DNA from: Bacillota bacterium
GTDB taxonomy: Bacteria > Bacillota > UBA4882 > UBA8346
NCBI GenBank assembly: GCA_029776205.1
Contig: JAKOTQ010000023.1
Location: 1-64,000, forward strand
Length of the DNA: 64,000 nucleotides
Reading direction: 5' to 3'
The notes below the pieces were generated by a model. The model was not told where the DNA came from and did no database searches. It saw nothing but the letters and a program-made list of their open reading frames with translations. Below are positions 28,896 to 38,304 of the stretch, piece after piece; within the stretch, counting starts at the first letter, position 1; the number at the start of each line of letters is the position of its first letter. The position numbers and the translations under genes are program-made.

Positions 28896-29262
28896 TTGAC
28901 AACGTTCTTGTCCGAGAGTTAAAATGTATTACAATAAAACAATAATCGAAAAACGATGATTAAGGAAAGTACCTTACGGAATGCCCTACAGAGAGAACGG
29001 GCCATCGGCTGGAAGCCTGTTTGGGAGATACGTTAGGGAAGTTCCCTTAGGAGTTGGCCGCTGAAATTCAGGTGACAGATGACAAACTGTTCACTGGAAA
29101 ATAGGTTGGTCCGGGAGCCCGCCGTTAATGGGATGGGGTATCGAGAAATATAAAAATTTCTCCGTACCTGAATGAGTGAGTCTTGTATAAGGCTAAAATG
29201 GGTGGTACCGCGGAATAGGCCCACGTTTCGTCCCATAAGAAGGGGAGAACGTGGGCTAATTT
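28896..29262 (+). promoter_or_regulatory. T-box leader upstream of aroF (promoter TTGACA 28896; T-box motif; terminator 29219-29262)
   Basis: AGAGAG, GGCTGGAAGCC, AAAATGGGTGGTACCGCGGAA, then GCCCACGTT/AACGTGGGC followed by a T-rich stretch. Confidence 0.92.
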
Positions 29263-29281
29263 ATTTTGTGGAGGAATGGCG

Positions 29282-30298
29282 ATGATTATTGTGACTAATC
29301 AGGACATTACCGAGGCACAATGGGAAAATCTTTGTAAAAATCTAGAAGAGTGGGGTTTTCAGATTCATGTCATCCAGGGAGTGGAAAAGCGAGTCCTTGG
29401 GGCCGTGGGCGACAAACGCCGGGTTGATTTTAGATATTTAGAGAGTATTCCTGGCGTGGAAAAGGTCATTCCCATTCTTAGCCCCTATAAACTGGCTGCC
29501 CGGGATGTTCGGCCGGAAGGTACTGTGGTTCAAGTCGGCGATCTAAAAATTGGCGGTGGTCATTTCGGAGTGATCGCCGGGCCGTGTGCTGTAGAAAGCG
29601 AATCCCAAATGATGGAAATTGCTGAGGGGCTGAAGGAGGCCGGTGCCAACGGCTTGCGAGGCGGCGCTTTCAAACCGAGAACTTCCCCATACAGTTTCCA
29701 GGGATTGGAGGAGACCGGACTAAAGTTATTAGCCCAAGCCCGTGCAAAAACCGGTTTGCCGGTGATCACCGAATTGATGAATTTGACTGAATTGGATTTG
29801 GTCGTAGAATATGCGGATATAATTCAGATTGGTGCCAGGAACATGCAGAATTTCGGTTTGCTCCGGGCTGTCGGCCGTCAATCCAAACCGGTGCTTTTAA
29901 AACGGGGGCTGTCGGCGACAGTGGAAGAATGGCTTATGGCAGCAGAGTACATTTTGGCCGAGGGCAACGAAAAGGTGATCCTTTGTGAGCGGGGGATCCG
30001 AACCTTTGAAACAGCGACCCGCAATACGTTGGATTTGAGCGCCGTTCCGTTAGTTAAGAGTTTATCTCATTTACCGGTTGTAGTGGATCCCAGTCACGGA
30101 ACAGGAAAACGGAAATTGGTGATTCCTATGGCTAAAGCAGCGGTGGCTGCCGGTGCCGATGGATTGCTGGTCGAGGTTCATACGGATCCGGTAAATGCCT
30201 GGAGTGACGGGGAGCAATCCTTGGATTTAAACGAGTTCCGCCAACTAATGAAGGAAGTTCAAAAGATCCTGGTAGTTGAGGGAAAGCAATTCGGATAA
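29282..30298 (+). CDS. aroF: 3-deoxy-7-phosphoheptulonate synthase (DAHP synthase)
   Basis: [47 protein letters not shown]. Confidence 0.96.
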   Translation: MIIVTNQDITEAQWENLCKNLEEWGFQIHVIQGVEKRVLGAVGDKRRVDFRYLESIPGVEKVIPILSPYKLAARDVRPEGTVVQVGDLKIGGGHFGVIAGPCAVESESQMMEIAEGLKEAGANGLRGGAFKPRTSPYSFQGLEETGLKLLAQARAKTGLPVITELMNLTELDLVVEYADIIQIGARNMQNFGLLRAVGRQSKPVLLKRGLSATVEEWLMAAEYILAEGNEKVILCERGIRTFETATRNTLDLSAVPLVKSLSHLPVVVDPSHGTGKRKLVIPMAKAAVAAGADGLLVEVHTDPVNAWSDGEQSLDLNEFRQLMKEVQKILVVEGKQFG

Positions 30299-30338
30299 AT
30301 GGAGTTTGTGTATACATTCTCAAAGTTGTTAATTTTTG

Positions 30339-30367
30339 TTGACATGTTTTTTAAAGTTTAATATAAT
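30339..30367 (+). promoter_or_regulatory. Consensus sigma-A promoter TTGACA-17-TATAAT
   Basis: Direct match at 30339-30344 and 30362-30367. Confidence 0.9.
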
Positions 30368-30390
30368 AAAAGCACAAATTGAATATAAAC

Positions 30391-30525
30391 TAAAGGGGAG
30401 TAGCTGAGGCATTTGCCTGAGGTATGGCCAACAGCACACGGTAGTAATACCTGGCCATCCGCTTGAAGTTCTCAAGTAGCCAGACCTTTAACAATAAGTT
30501 TTTATTGTTAAAGGTCTTTTTTATT
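30391..30525 (+). promoter_or_regulatory. yybP-ykoY (Mn2+) riboswitch with expression-platform terminator
   Basis: TAAAGGGGAGTAGC at the 5' side and AGTAGCCAGACC at the 3' side; AGACCTTTAACAATA/TATTGTTAAAGGTCT followed by T6. Confidence 0.85.
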
Positions 30526-30651
30526 TGTCAAATTTTGAAAATGGTCTGTTCGCGAAAGGGGGGCTTACTAAAGAAACAACAGTAGATCATCGGGTGGAGG
30601 CCCGGCGCGAGTAAACCAAAAATAAGCGACCCATACTAGGACAAGGGAGAG

Positions 30652-31062
30652 GTGACGATGTGGAAGACGATTTCGGTTACAACTGGAGCACGGGTTCAAT
30701 TTTTAGATATCACAGCTCAAGTTAGGGCTGAGGTAGCGCAGAGCGGAGTGAAAAACGGCATTTGCTATGTATTTGTTCCCCATACGACTGCCGGGATCAC
30801 CATTAATGAAAATGCCGATCCGGATGTGGTTCGGGATTTGACCGTTGCTTTGGCGCGGATAGTGCCGGAGCATGGGGATTATCATCATTCTGAGGGTAAT
30901 TCGGATGCGCATCTTAAAGCATCGTTCATGGGATTTCACATAGCTATTCCGGTCATCGACGGAAGGTTGGCCCTTGGAACATGGCAGGGAATTTATTTTT
31001 GCGAGTTTGATGGCCCGCGCCGCCGCAACATGAAAGTGGGAGTTATAGGAGACAAGGAGTGA
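30652..31062 (+). CDS. YjbQ family (UPF0047) protein
   Basis: YVFVPHTTAGITINENADPDV, HSEGNSDAHLKASFMG. Confidence 0.92.
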   Translation: MTMWKTISVTTGARVQFLDITAQVRAEVAQSGVKNGICYVFVPHTTAGITINENADPDVVRDLTVALARIVPEHGDYHHSEGNSDAHLKASFMGFHIAIPVIDGRLALGTWQGIYFCEFDGPRRRNMKVGVIGDKE

Positions 31063-33815
31063 GTAACATGAGTCAGCATCTATGGTATCGTACAGAAATT
31101 TCCGAAGCCGCTCAGAAGTTAAACTCCAATTTGGAAAAAGGCTTGACCGATACGCAGGTTGAAGCCAAACGATTGGAGTACGGGTTGAATGAGCTGGCGG
31201 AAGAAGCGGGCAAGTCCATCTGGGCCATGTTAATGGACCAGTTTAAAGAATTTTTAGTCGTTTTATTATTTATCGCAGCTGTTATTTCCGGTTTCTTGGG
31301 TGAATGGGTTGATTCCATCGTTATTTTGATCATTGTGGGTCTTAATGCATTTTTAGGAGTATTTCAAGAGTTCAAAGCTGAAAAGGCATTGTCCGCCCTG
31401 AAAAAGCTGGCGGCTCCCCATGCCAAAGTATTGCGCAATGGGCATGTGCGAGAAGTTTCCGCTTCGGAATTGGTACCGGGCGATATTGTTATTTTGGAAG
31501 CCGGTGATTTTGTTCCGGCTGACTGTCGTCTGATCGAGGCCGTTAATCTTAAGGTTGAAGAGTCTGCCTTAACCGGGGAATCGGTTCCGGTGGATAAGGT
31601 AACTCAGACCTTCTCGGAAGAACTGCCTTTAGCAGACCGTAAAAATCTCGTTTATATGGGTACGATCGTTACATATGGCCGGGCCAAGGCCATTGTTACC
31701 CAAACAGGAATGCAGACTGAAATTGGTCAAATTGCCAAGATGATTCAACAGACGGAGCCGGAGACGACCCCGCTTCAGGAAAAGTTGGCCGAATTTGGCA
31801 AGTATCTTGGGGTATTGGCTTTAGGCATTTGCGGGTTGATCTTTGTGATTGGTTGGATGCGGGGCGAGCCTCCGGTCTGGATGTTTTTAACCTCTGTCAG
31901 TTTGGCGGTTGCAGCCATTCCGGAAGGATTGCCGGCCATTGTCACCATTGTATTGGCTTTGGGCGTGCAGCGGATGGCCAAACAACGGGCGATTATCCGG
32001 AAACTGCCGGCTGTTGAAACTTTGGGAGCTGCTACTGTGATTTGCTCCGATAAAACCGGTACGTTAACCCAAAACCAGATGACTGTCCGTAAAATATATG
32101 CAGCCGGTGAAATGGTCGATGTCAGCGGCCAGGGGTATTCTCCGGAAGGCCAGTTCTCACAAAACGGGCAAACGCTGGCGGTACCAGCCGAAGGAGCCCT
32201 AAAGACGTTGTTGTTGGCCGGGGCCCTTTGTAATGATGCGAATTTAACTCGGGAAAAGAATGAAGACAATGAAGTCTGGAAAATCATTGGCGATCCGACA
32301 GAAGGGGCTCTGGTGGTTGCGGCCGCCAAAGCCGGTGTCCAACGGGAAAAGATCGGCTCTGAATTTCCGAGGGTTTTGGAACTTCCCTTTGATTCGGATC
32401 GAAAATTGATGACCACTATTCATCGGGGAAGCCTTCCCGAGAAGTATCTGCGCCAGATAGAGGCGGAACAACCGAAGGGTTTATGGTCCATTACCAAAGG
32501 GGCGCCGGATATGGTCCTCAACCGTTGTGTGGCTTATCTTAGCCCGCAGGGAATCCGGGAAATGACGCCCGAAATCTGCGAAAAACTGTTGGAAATCAAT
32601 GAGTCCATGGCTAAAGATGCTTTGCGGGTCCTTGGCGTGGCGGTACGGCGGATGCCTCCGGCTGAAGAGGTACATCTTGATCACGTGGAAGAAGAGATGA
32701 TCTTTATCGGGTTCTGGGGCATGATCGACCCGCCACGGCTGGAAGTTCGCGATGCGATTGCCGAATGCCGGGCTGCTGGAATTAAGCCGGTGATGATCAC
32801 CGGGGACCATCGGGTGACTGCGACAGCGATCGCCAAAGAACTGGGTCTTTTGACCGAAGGGCAATCGGTAGTGAACGGCCAGGAATTGGACCAGATGTCC
32901 GATGAAGAGTTGGCGGAGAAAGGTGAACACATTGCCGTGTATGCCCGGGTGTCACCTGAGCATAAAGTGCGGATCGTGGATATGTTCCGTAAAAAGGGCC
33001 ATGTGGTCGCCATGACCGGAGACGGGGTCAATGATGCCCCGGCTTTAAAACGGGCAGATATCGGCGCGGCGATGGGCATCGCCGGGACGGACGTAGCCAA
33101 AGGCGCTGCCGAAATGGTGTTGGCCGATGATAATTTTGCGACCATTGTCGGTGCGGTTCGAGAAGGCCGGGTTATCTTTGAAAATATCAAAAAAGCTGTT
33201 TACTTCCTGTTATCCTGTAATATTGGTGAAATTTTCTCCATCTTTTTCGCTATTTTACTCCAATTGCCAGTACCTCTGGTCGCTATCCAGATTCTGTGGG
33301 TAAACCTGGTAACGCACAGTTTGCCGGCGTTGGCCTTAGGCATGGAACCGGCTGAGCCGGGAATTATGAAGCGGCAACCCCGGCGAAAAGAGCAAGGAAT
33401 CTTTACCAAAGGGATGAAGCGGACGATCTTCCTTCAGGGATTGTTCATTGGCTGTATTACTTTGATTGCTTTTGACATCGGGTACAAAATTGAACATAAT
33501 GTGGATATGGGACGGACCTTAGCTTTTGCTACTTTGAGTTTTTCCCAGTTGATTCATGTGTTTAATTTCCGGTCAATTCGGGAATCCATATTTAAGTCTG
33601 GCGCTAAAATCAATCCTTATTTGATTGGTGCCAGCGTCATCTCAGGGTTGATTCAGTTGATCGTGATGGAAATCCCTTATTTCCGGAGTATCTTTAAAAT
33701 CGTCTACTTGGATTTGGTTCATTGGGGATATGTGATCGGTTTGTCCTTATTGACCATTCCTGTTGTGGAATTATGGAAAGCCATATTTATACGTAAGCAC
33801 TGTAAAGATTGCTAA
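31059..33815 (+). CDS. P2-type cation-translocating ATPase (Ca/Mn class)
   Basis: KVEESALTGESVPVDK, AAIPEGLPAIVTIVLALG, CSDKTGTLTQNQMTV, TGDGVNDAPALKRADIGAAMG. Confidence 0.93.
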   Translation: MSNMSQHLWYRTEISEAAQKLNSNLEKGLTDTQVEAKRLEYGLNELAEEAGKSIWAMLMDQFKEFLVVLLFIAAVISGFLGEWVDSIVILIIVGLNAFLGVFQEFKAEKALSALKKLAAPHAKVLRNGHVREVSASELVPGDIVILEAGDFVPADCRLIEAVNLKVEESALTGESVPVDKVTQTFSEELPLADRKNLVYMGTIVTYGRAKAIVTQTGMQTEIGQIAKMIQQTEPETTPLQEKLAEFGKYLGVLALGICGLIFVIGWMRGEPPVWMFLTSVSLAVAAIPEGLPAIVTIVLALGVQRMAKQRAIIRKLPAVETLGAATVICSDKTGTLTQNQMTVRKIYAAGEMVDVSGQGYSPEGQFSQNGQTLAVPAEGALKTLLLAGALCNDANLTREKNEDNEVWKIIGDPTEGALVVAAAKAGVQREKIGSEFPRVLELPFDSDRKLMTTIHRGSLPEKYLRQIEAEQPKGLWSITKGAPDMVLNRCVAYLSPQGIREMTPEICEKLLEINESMAKDALRVLGVAVRRMPPAEEVHLDHVEEEMIFIGFWGMIDPPRLEVRDAIAECRAAGIKPVMITGDHRVTATAIAKELGLLTEGQSVVNGQELDQMSDEELAEKGEHIAVYARVSPEHKVRIVDMFRKKGHVVAMTGDGVNDAPALKRADIGAAMGIAGTDVAKGAAEMVLADDNFATIVGAVREGRVIFENIKKAVYFLLSCNIGEIFSIFFAILLQLPVPLVAIQILWVNLVTHSLPALALGMEPAEPGIMKRQPRRKEQGIFTKGMKRTIFLQGLFIGCITLIAFDIGYKIEHNVDMGRTLAFATLSFSQLIHVFNFRSIRESIFKSGAKINPYLIGASVISGLIQLIVMEIPYFRSIFKIVYLDLVHWGYVIGLSLLTIPVVELWKAIFIRKHCKDC

Positions 33816-33846
33816 AAAAGGACTGCCGCAAGGCAGTCCTTTTTTA
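33815..33846 (+). terminator. Rho-independent terminator
   Basis: AAAAAGGACTGCC-GCAA-GGCAGTCCTTTTT. Confidence 0.92.
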
Positions 33847-33908
33847 TAGGCATGAGGCATGGAGAGCTTGGGATAATCAGTCTATTCAGACCTCATCCAT
33901 CCTGCACT

Positions 33909-34433
33909 TTAGAGCGGAGTTTCTGCTTTTAAGCAAAGGATTCGTTCGGCAGCTTCGCCTAAATGGGTGCAGGTTATTTCTGCATAGGGGTCAGGATCAC
34001 CTAATTTTATGGTGCGGCATCCGGCAGCTTTTCCGGCCATACTGTCGGTTTCGCGGTCGCCAATCATCCAACAAAGTGCAGGGTCCAGATGGTATTTGTC
34101 GATCAATGTTTGGAGCATTCCGGGTTTGGGCTTACGGCAGTTGCAAGGATGATGAAAGTGGGGGCAATAGACGATCTCGTCAATCTCAGCGTTTTCGGCG
34201 GCCAGAAGTAACCGGAGTTGGCTGTGGATGGCCTCCAGTTGGCGGTGGGTAAGAAAGCCAAGTTCGATTCCACCTTGATTGGTGACGATAAAGACGTAGT
34301 AGCCAGCTTCTTTCAGTTGCCGGATGGCACTAGAGACCCAGGGGTATAGCACCAAATCCCGGGGGTGATTGACATGACGGGTATTGTCGTTAATGACGCC
34401 GTCCCGGTCCAGAAAAATCGCAGCATTGGGCAT
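33909..34433 (-). CDS. HAD-IIIA phosphatase, GmhB-like
   Basis: AIFLDRDGVINDNTRHV, VTNQGGIELG, CPHFHHPCNCRKPKPGML. Confidence 0.88.
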   Translation of the reverse strand: MPNAAIFLDRDGVINDNTRHVNHPRDLVLYPWVSSAIRQLKEAGYYVFIVTNQGGIELGFLTHRQLEAIHSQLRLLLAAENAEIDEIVYCPHFHHPCNCRKPKPGMLQTLIDKYHLDPALCWMIGDRETDSMAGKAAGCRTIKLGDPDPYAEITCTHLGEAAERILCLKAETPL

Positions 34434-34509
34434 AATTGACACTCCTATGGCGCTTTTTGGAGTTATTATTCCCAGGAACCTGCCGTTGGCCGGTGGGAGC
34501 GAATGGTTG

Positions 34510-35106
34510 TTATCCGGATTGTTCTTTGGCAGCAGGCTGTAATCTTTCAATCAGCTCCAAAAGGTAGGACTTTCCTTCCGGATTTTGATGGGACAATAAC
34601 AGCAGGCAGGCACGGACATCGGCATCAGCCCGGTGAGCGGTTTCCACTTGAATGTCATGAGCAGTCAACAAGTTTTGCAAACCCCGGGACCGGTATCCTT
34701 TACGGTACCAGTTAATACCGGTCATTGAACAGAGCCACGGTTTGGACGCAGCTTCCGGAAATAGACGTTTAACGAAACTCAGATCAAATTGGGCGTTGTG
34801 GGCGATAATAAATTCCGCTTGGTTGATCATGGTTTCGATGCGGCTATGATCAAGGATTTTGCCCTGAACCGCTTTTTTACTGATGCGGTGAACCCGGTAG
34901 GCCCCGGGAGAAATGGGGCAGGATGGTTCCCTGAGTCCCACGTATTGGTCAATGGTTTCCAGGATTTTTCCCGTTTGCCGATGGTAAGAAAATAAAACGA
35001 TGGCCATTTCAATGATTTCTTCAACTGCCGGGTTTAAGCCGGTCGTTTCTACGTCGATAAAGGCAGCTTTCCCAATAAGGGGATCTTGAATATGTAAGTT
35101 GGTCAT
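34510..35106 (-). CDS. DnaQ/epsilon-type 3'-5' exonuclease
   Basis: AAFIDVETTGLNPAVEEIIEMA, IAHNAQFDLSFVKR, HRADADVRA. Confidence 0.9.
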   Translation of the reverse strand: MTNLHIQDPLIGKAAFIDVETTGLNPAVEEIIEMAIVLFSYHRQTGKILETIDQYVGLREPSCPISPGAYRVHRISKKAVQGKILDHSRIETMINQAEFIIAHNAQFDLSFVKRLFPEAASKPWLCSMTGINWYRKGYRSRGLQNLLTAHDIQVETAHRADADVRACLLLLSHQNPEGKSYLLELIERLQPAAKEQSG

Positions 35107-35315
35107 GTTTTTCCTTTCTTGGAATATTTTAGGTATATCGATAAAACTTTTTCGTTCAGAATTAATTCTTGTTTAATTCTTGGAAAGGCAAGAATATCCT
35201 GCTGTTTTTATATAACAGAAAATTTAATCAAAATGTAACAGGCGATGGTGAATCAGGACCGAATTGCTTCAATATTAGAGTCAATAAGTATACTGTTGAG
35301 AAAAGAGGAAAAATC

Positions 35316-36206
35316 ATGAAACAGTTGAAAAGGCGGGGACTGCCCTTTGTGGCGATTATTGCAACGGTCTTGTTTTGGGGATTGTCGTATATCAGTACGA
35401 AAAGCCTGTTGGAAACGATGACGCCCTTTCAAATTGCCGCTTGCCGTTATGGATTGACCGTTATCATTCTCCTTGGGATAGGATTTGGGATGCGTTGGTT
35501 GAAACCGTTGCCGTTTCGGGAATTGCCCCGGTTAATGCTGGCAGCGTTCATCGGTATCGGGGTTTATTTTGTTTGTGAAAATTCTGGACTGAAGCTAACG
35601 ACGGCCGGAATGGGTTCTTTAATCATCGCGACAATTCCGGTGATTAATACGATAGTGACGGCGTTTTGGATGAAAAAACCCACCTCTAGTATGGTGTGGG
35701 TTGGCGTCTTGCTCTCGGTGGCGGGCGTTTTTATCATTCTCCAAGGCGGGGCCGACTTTTCCTTCCAATCTCTCTGGGGAAATCTGTTGGTGCTCGGAGC
35801 TGCTTTTTCCTGGGTTGCTTATACATTGCTTAATCAGCCGTTGAGCCGAGCCTATGATGTCTTTTCGCTCAATGCTTATCAGGCTGTATTTGGGGCTATA
35901 TTCCTGATTATTTTGGCTTGGATGGAAGGGGTGGACATGCCACGGTTTACCCCGGGGATTGCCGTTAATCTGGTGTTTTTAGCCTTTTGTTGTTCCGCGT
36001 TAGGTTATTTCTTTTACAATTATGCCTTGCGTCATTTAGGTTCCACTGTGGTGACAACTTTTATTAACTTCATTCCGGTTGTCGGCGTTTTGGGCGGAGT
36101 ATTTATTTTAGGAGAGAGTTTGGGTATTTCCCAAATTGTCGGTGGAGTCATTATTTTAACCGGCGTATTTTTGGTCAGTATGGGCGAGAGTCGAGTAACG
36201 GCGTGA
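35316..36206 (+). CDS. EamA/DMT family transporter (two-domain)
   Basis: About ten hydrophobic segments; VLFWGLSYISTKSLLETMTPFQIAACRY. Confidence 0.9.
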   Translation: MKQLKRRGLPFVAIIATVLFWGLSYISTKSLLETMTPFQIAACRYGLTVIILLGIGFGMRWLKPLPFRELPRLMLAAFIGIGVYFVCENSGLKLTTAGMGSLIIATIPVINTIVTAFWMKKPTSSMVWVGVLLSVAGVFIILQGGADFSFQSLWGNLLVLGAAFSWVAYTLLNQPLSRAYDVFSLNAYQAVFGAIFLIILAWMEGVDMPRFTPGIAVNLVFLAFCCSALGYFFYNYALRHLGSTVVTTFINFIPVVGVLGGVFILGESLGISQIVGGVIILTGVFLVSMGESRVTA

Positions 36207-36301
36207 GCCGTTGATAGTTGACAGTGTACAGTAGACAGTTATTAATTCTGTTGGTTTGATGGATGCCTTTTCAAACTGTTAACTGTAAACTGTCAACTCA
36301 C
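36204..36301. repeat. Heptanucleotide hairpin: TGAGCCG TTGATAG TTGACAG TGTACAG TAGACAG TT ... AACTGTT AACTGTA AACTGTC AACTCAC
   Basis: 7-nt period in both arms; arms about 25 nt complementary with few mismatches; between convergent genes. Confidence 0.9.
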
Positions 36302-36307
36302 TGAACG

Positions 36308-36886
36308 TTATCCGTTCGCCCATTTTTCGGGGAGGGGTTCGGGCCGGTAATGGTCGATATAGTCCAGACAGGCTTCAATGTTGTCTGTGACGAAGTAGAG
36401 TTGTTGCGAATCGGGTCTGGCAAAATGCTGGTCGATGACTTCGTCGAATTGACGTAACAACGGGTCGTAATAGCCATTGATATTCAGGATGACAATGGCT
36501 TTTTGATGGTAACCGAGCTGCTTGAGAGTGATGATCTCCAAAAGTTCTTCCAGGGTACCATATCCGCCGGGTAAGGCGATGAATGCATCGGAGCGTTCGT
36601 CCATAACCGCTTCACGGGTACGTAAATCTTTGGTGACGATGAACTCGTCGCAATTTTCATAAGCGACACCTTTAATATTTAATGCTTCAGGAATAACTCC
36701 GATGACTTTACCGTGATGTTCATGCACAGCGCGTGCGGTAGCTCCCATCAGTCCGCGCATACCGCCACCGAAAAGTAGAATATCTCCGTGCTTGGCGATA
36801 GATGCTCCCAGTTGGGCAGCAGTTTCAAAGTAGATTGGGTCCAGTTCGTTACTGGACGAACTATAGACACAGATTGTACGATTCAT
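36308..36886 (-). CDS. LOG family (TIGR00730-like) protein
   Basis: ILLFGGGMRGLMGATARAVHEHHGKVIGVIP, ALPGGYGTLEELLEIITLKQLGYH. Confidence 0.92.
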   Translation of the reverse strand: MNRTICVYSSSSNELDPIYFETAAQLGASIAKHGDILLFGGGMRGLMGATARAVHEHHGKVIGVIPEALNIKGVAYENCDEFIVTKDLRTREAVMDERSDAFIALPGGYGTLEELLEIITLKQLGYHQKAIVILNINGYYDPLLRQFDEVIDQHFARPDSQQLYFVTDNIEACLDYIDHYRPEPLPEKWANG

Positions 36887-37192
36887 CGTGATCATCCTTT
36901 TGTTTTTGAATTATTATATCATATCTTATCCTGATATTTAGTATGACTCCAATAGGTATCTGGCCATAGCGGTATTGGTTAGTTTCATCATGGGGTTGCA
37001 ATTGGAGTGTAAATCGATATAAATCCTGTTAAAAACGGTTTTTTGAAAAAATTTATCATCGGAAAACCGTTGGCATTAAAGGATTTTTAGCGGTTTTACC
37101 AGGATTTTGAATGAAATTTTTTAAATTTACTATTTACAGATCGGGGTATTTTAGGTATACTAATAAATGCGCCGCCGAGAGGTGGTAAAAAC

Positions 37193-37269
37193 GGGCGATT
37201 AGCTCAGTTGGTGAGAGCACCTGCCTTACAAGCAGGGGGCCGTAGGTTCGAGTCCTACATTGCCCACCA
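37193..37269 (+). tRNA. tRNA-Val (TAC)
   Basis: Cloverleaf, anticodon loop CTTACAA, CCA encoded. Confidence 0.95.
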
Positions 37270-37276
37270 TATTTAC

Positions 37277-37354
37277 GGAGCCGTGGTGTAGTCGGTCTAA
37301 CATGCCAGCCTGTCACGCTGGAGATCGCGGGTTCGAGTCCCGTCGGCTCCGCCA
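37277..37354 (+). tRNA. tRNA-Asp (GTC)
   Basis: Cloverleaf, anticodon loop CTGTCAC, CCA encoded. Confidence 0.95.
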
Positions 37355-37429
37355 TCAAAAACAAAAAGTAAAAATAAAAATAGCTTGACAAATAGTTGAA
37401 AACAGAATATAATAGTAGTTGTCTCAAGC

Positions 37430-37505
<76 letters not shown>

Positions 37506-37525
37506 TAAAATACTTCACAAAAGAT

Positions 37526-37600
37526 GCGGAAGTAGCTCAGCGGTAGAGCATCGCCTTGCCAAGGCGAGGGTCGCGGGTTCAAATCCCGTTTTCCGCTCCA
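37526..37600 (+). tRNA. tRNA-Gly (GCC)
   Basis: Cloverleaf, anticodon loop TTGCCAA. Confidence 0.95.
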
Positions 37601-37613
37601 AAAAGTTTACAAC

Positions 37614-37642
37614 GTATAGACAGGTATTTTACCTGTCTATAC
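37614..37642. other. 13-bp perfect hairpin GTATAGACAGGTA-TTT-TACCTGTCTATAC
   Basis: Inverted repeat between tRNA-Gly and tRNA-Cys. Confidence 0.7.
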
Positions 37643-37681
37643 TTAACAGATAAGGTTTTTTAGCATAATATAAAATTATAC

Positions 37682-37756
<75 letters not shown>

Positions 37757-37774
37757 AAAAAGTTTATACGGTTT

Positions 37775-37862
37775 GCCGAAGTGGCGGAACTGGCAGACGC
37801 AAGGGACTTAAAATCCCTCGGTCCAAAAGACCGTACCGGTTCGATTCCGGTCTTCGGCACCA
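37775..37862 (+). tRNA. tRNA-Leu (TAA)
   Basis: Type II tRNA with variable arm CGGTCCAAAAGACCG, anticodon loop CTTAAAA, CCA encoded. Confidence 0.95.
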
Positions 37863-38010
37863 ATTTTGGAAACCAGCGTATAGCGCTGGTTTTCGTGTTT
37901 TACGAAGACCGGAATCAGAACCGATGTTGCGAGCCAGGGATGGCGAGCACACCGGTACGTTCCCACGACGGGATTTCGACCGGAGGGAGAACTTCCGGTC
38001 TTCGGCACCA
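37863..38010. other. tRNA-Leu-derived remnant: duplicated 3' end plus inverted T-arm-like copy
   Basis: 18-nt direct repeat TTCCGGTCTTCGGCACCA at 37845-37862 and 37993-38010; CGAAGACCGGAA (37903-37914) is its inverted complement. Confidence 0.6.
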
Positions 38011-38020
38011 TTTATAAATT

Positions 38021-38055
38021 AAAGGTTTTAAAAGTTATATTACTTTTAAGACCTT
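38021..38055 (+). terminator. AT-rich stem-loop
   Basis: AAAGGTTTTAAAAGT...ACTTTTAAGACCTTT. Confidence 0.55.
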
Positions 38056-38304
38056 TCATTTTAACCATAACTCATTTCGTTGTATACTTATTTCTCTTGA
38101 AAAACATTAAACTGAGATAAAACATGAATGCCGCCTAAATGGGCGGTTTTTTATTGTCTTTTTACGGGAGATTATTTTTTCTCCGGTTTTAAAACGGAAT
38201 TGATGATTATAATCAGATATCATACATTCGCCAAAAAAAGTAATTCCTAAAATTGCCCAAATAGGATAATATTATCTTTAAGAAATAAGTAAAGGCGTGA
38301 AAGA

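Noticed and set aside
32481-33190. Antisense ORFs of 149 and 169 aa inside the P2-type ATPase
   Set aside because: Embedded in a conserved CDS; no motifs recognised.
33909-34433. GmhB-like gene as part of a heptose/LPS pathway
   Set aside because: No other heptose genes nearby; solitary HAD-IIIA phosphatases are common, so no pathway is inferred.
37845-38010. Active integrative element at tRNA-Leu
   Set aside because: Only 148 bp separate the repeats and no integrase is present; reported as a scar only.
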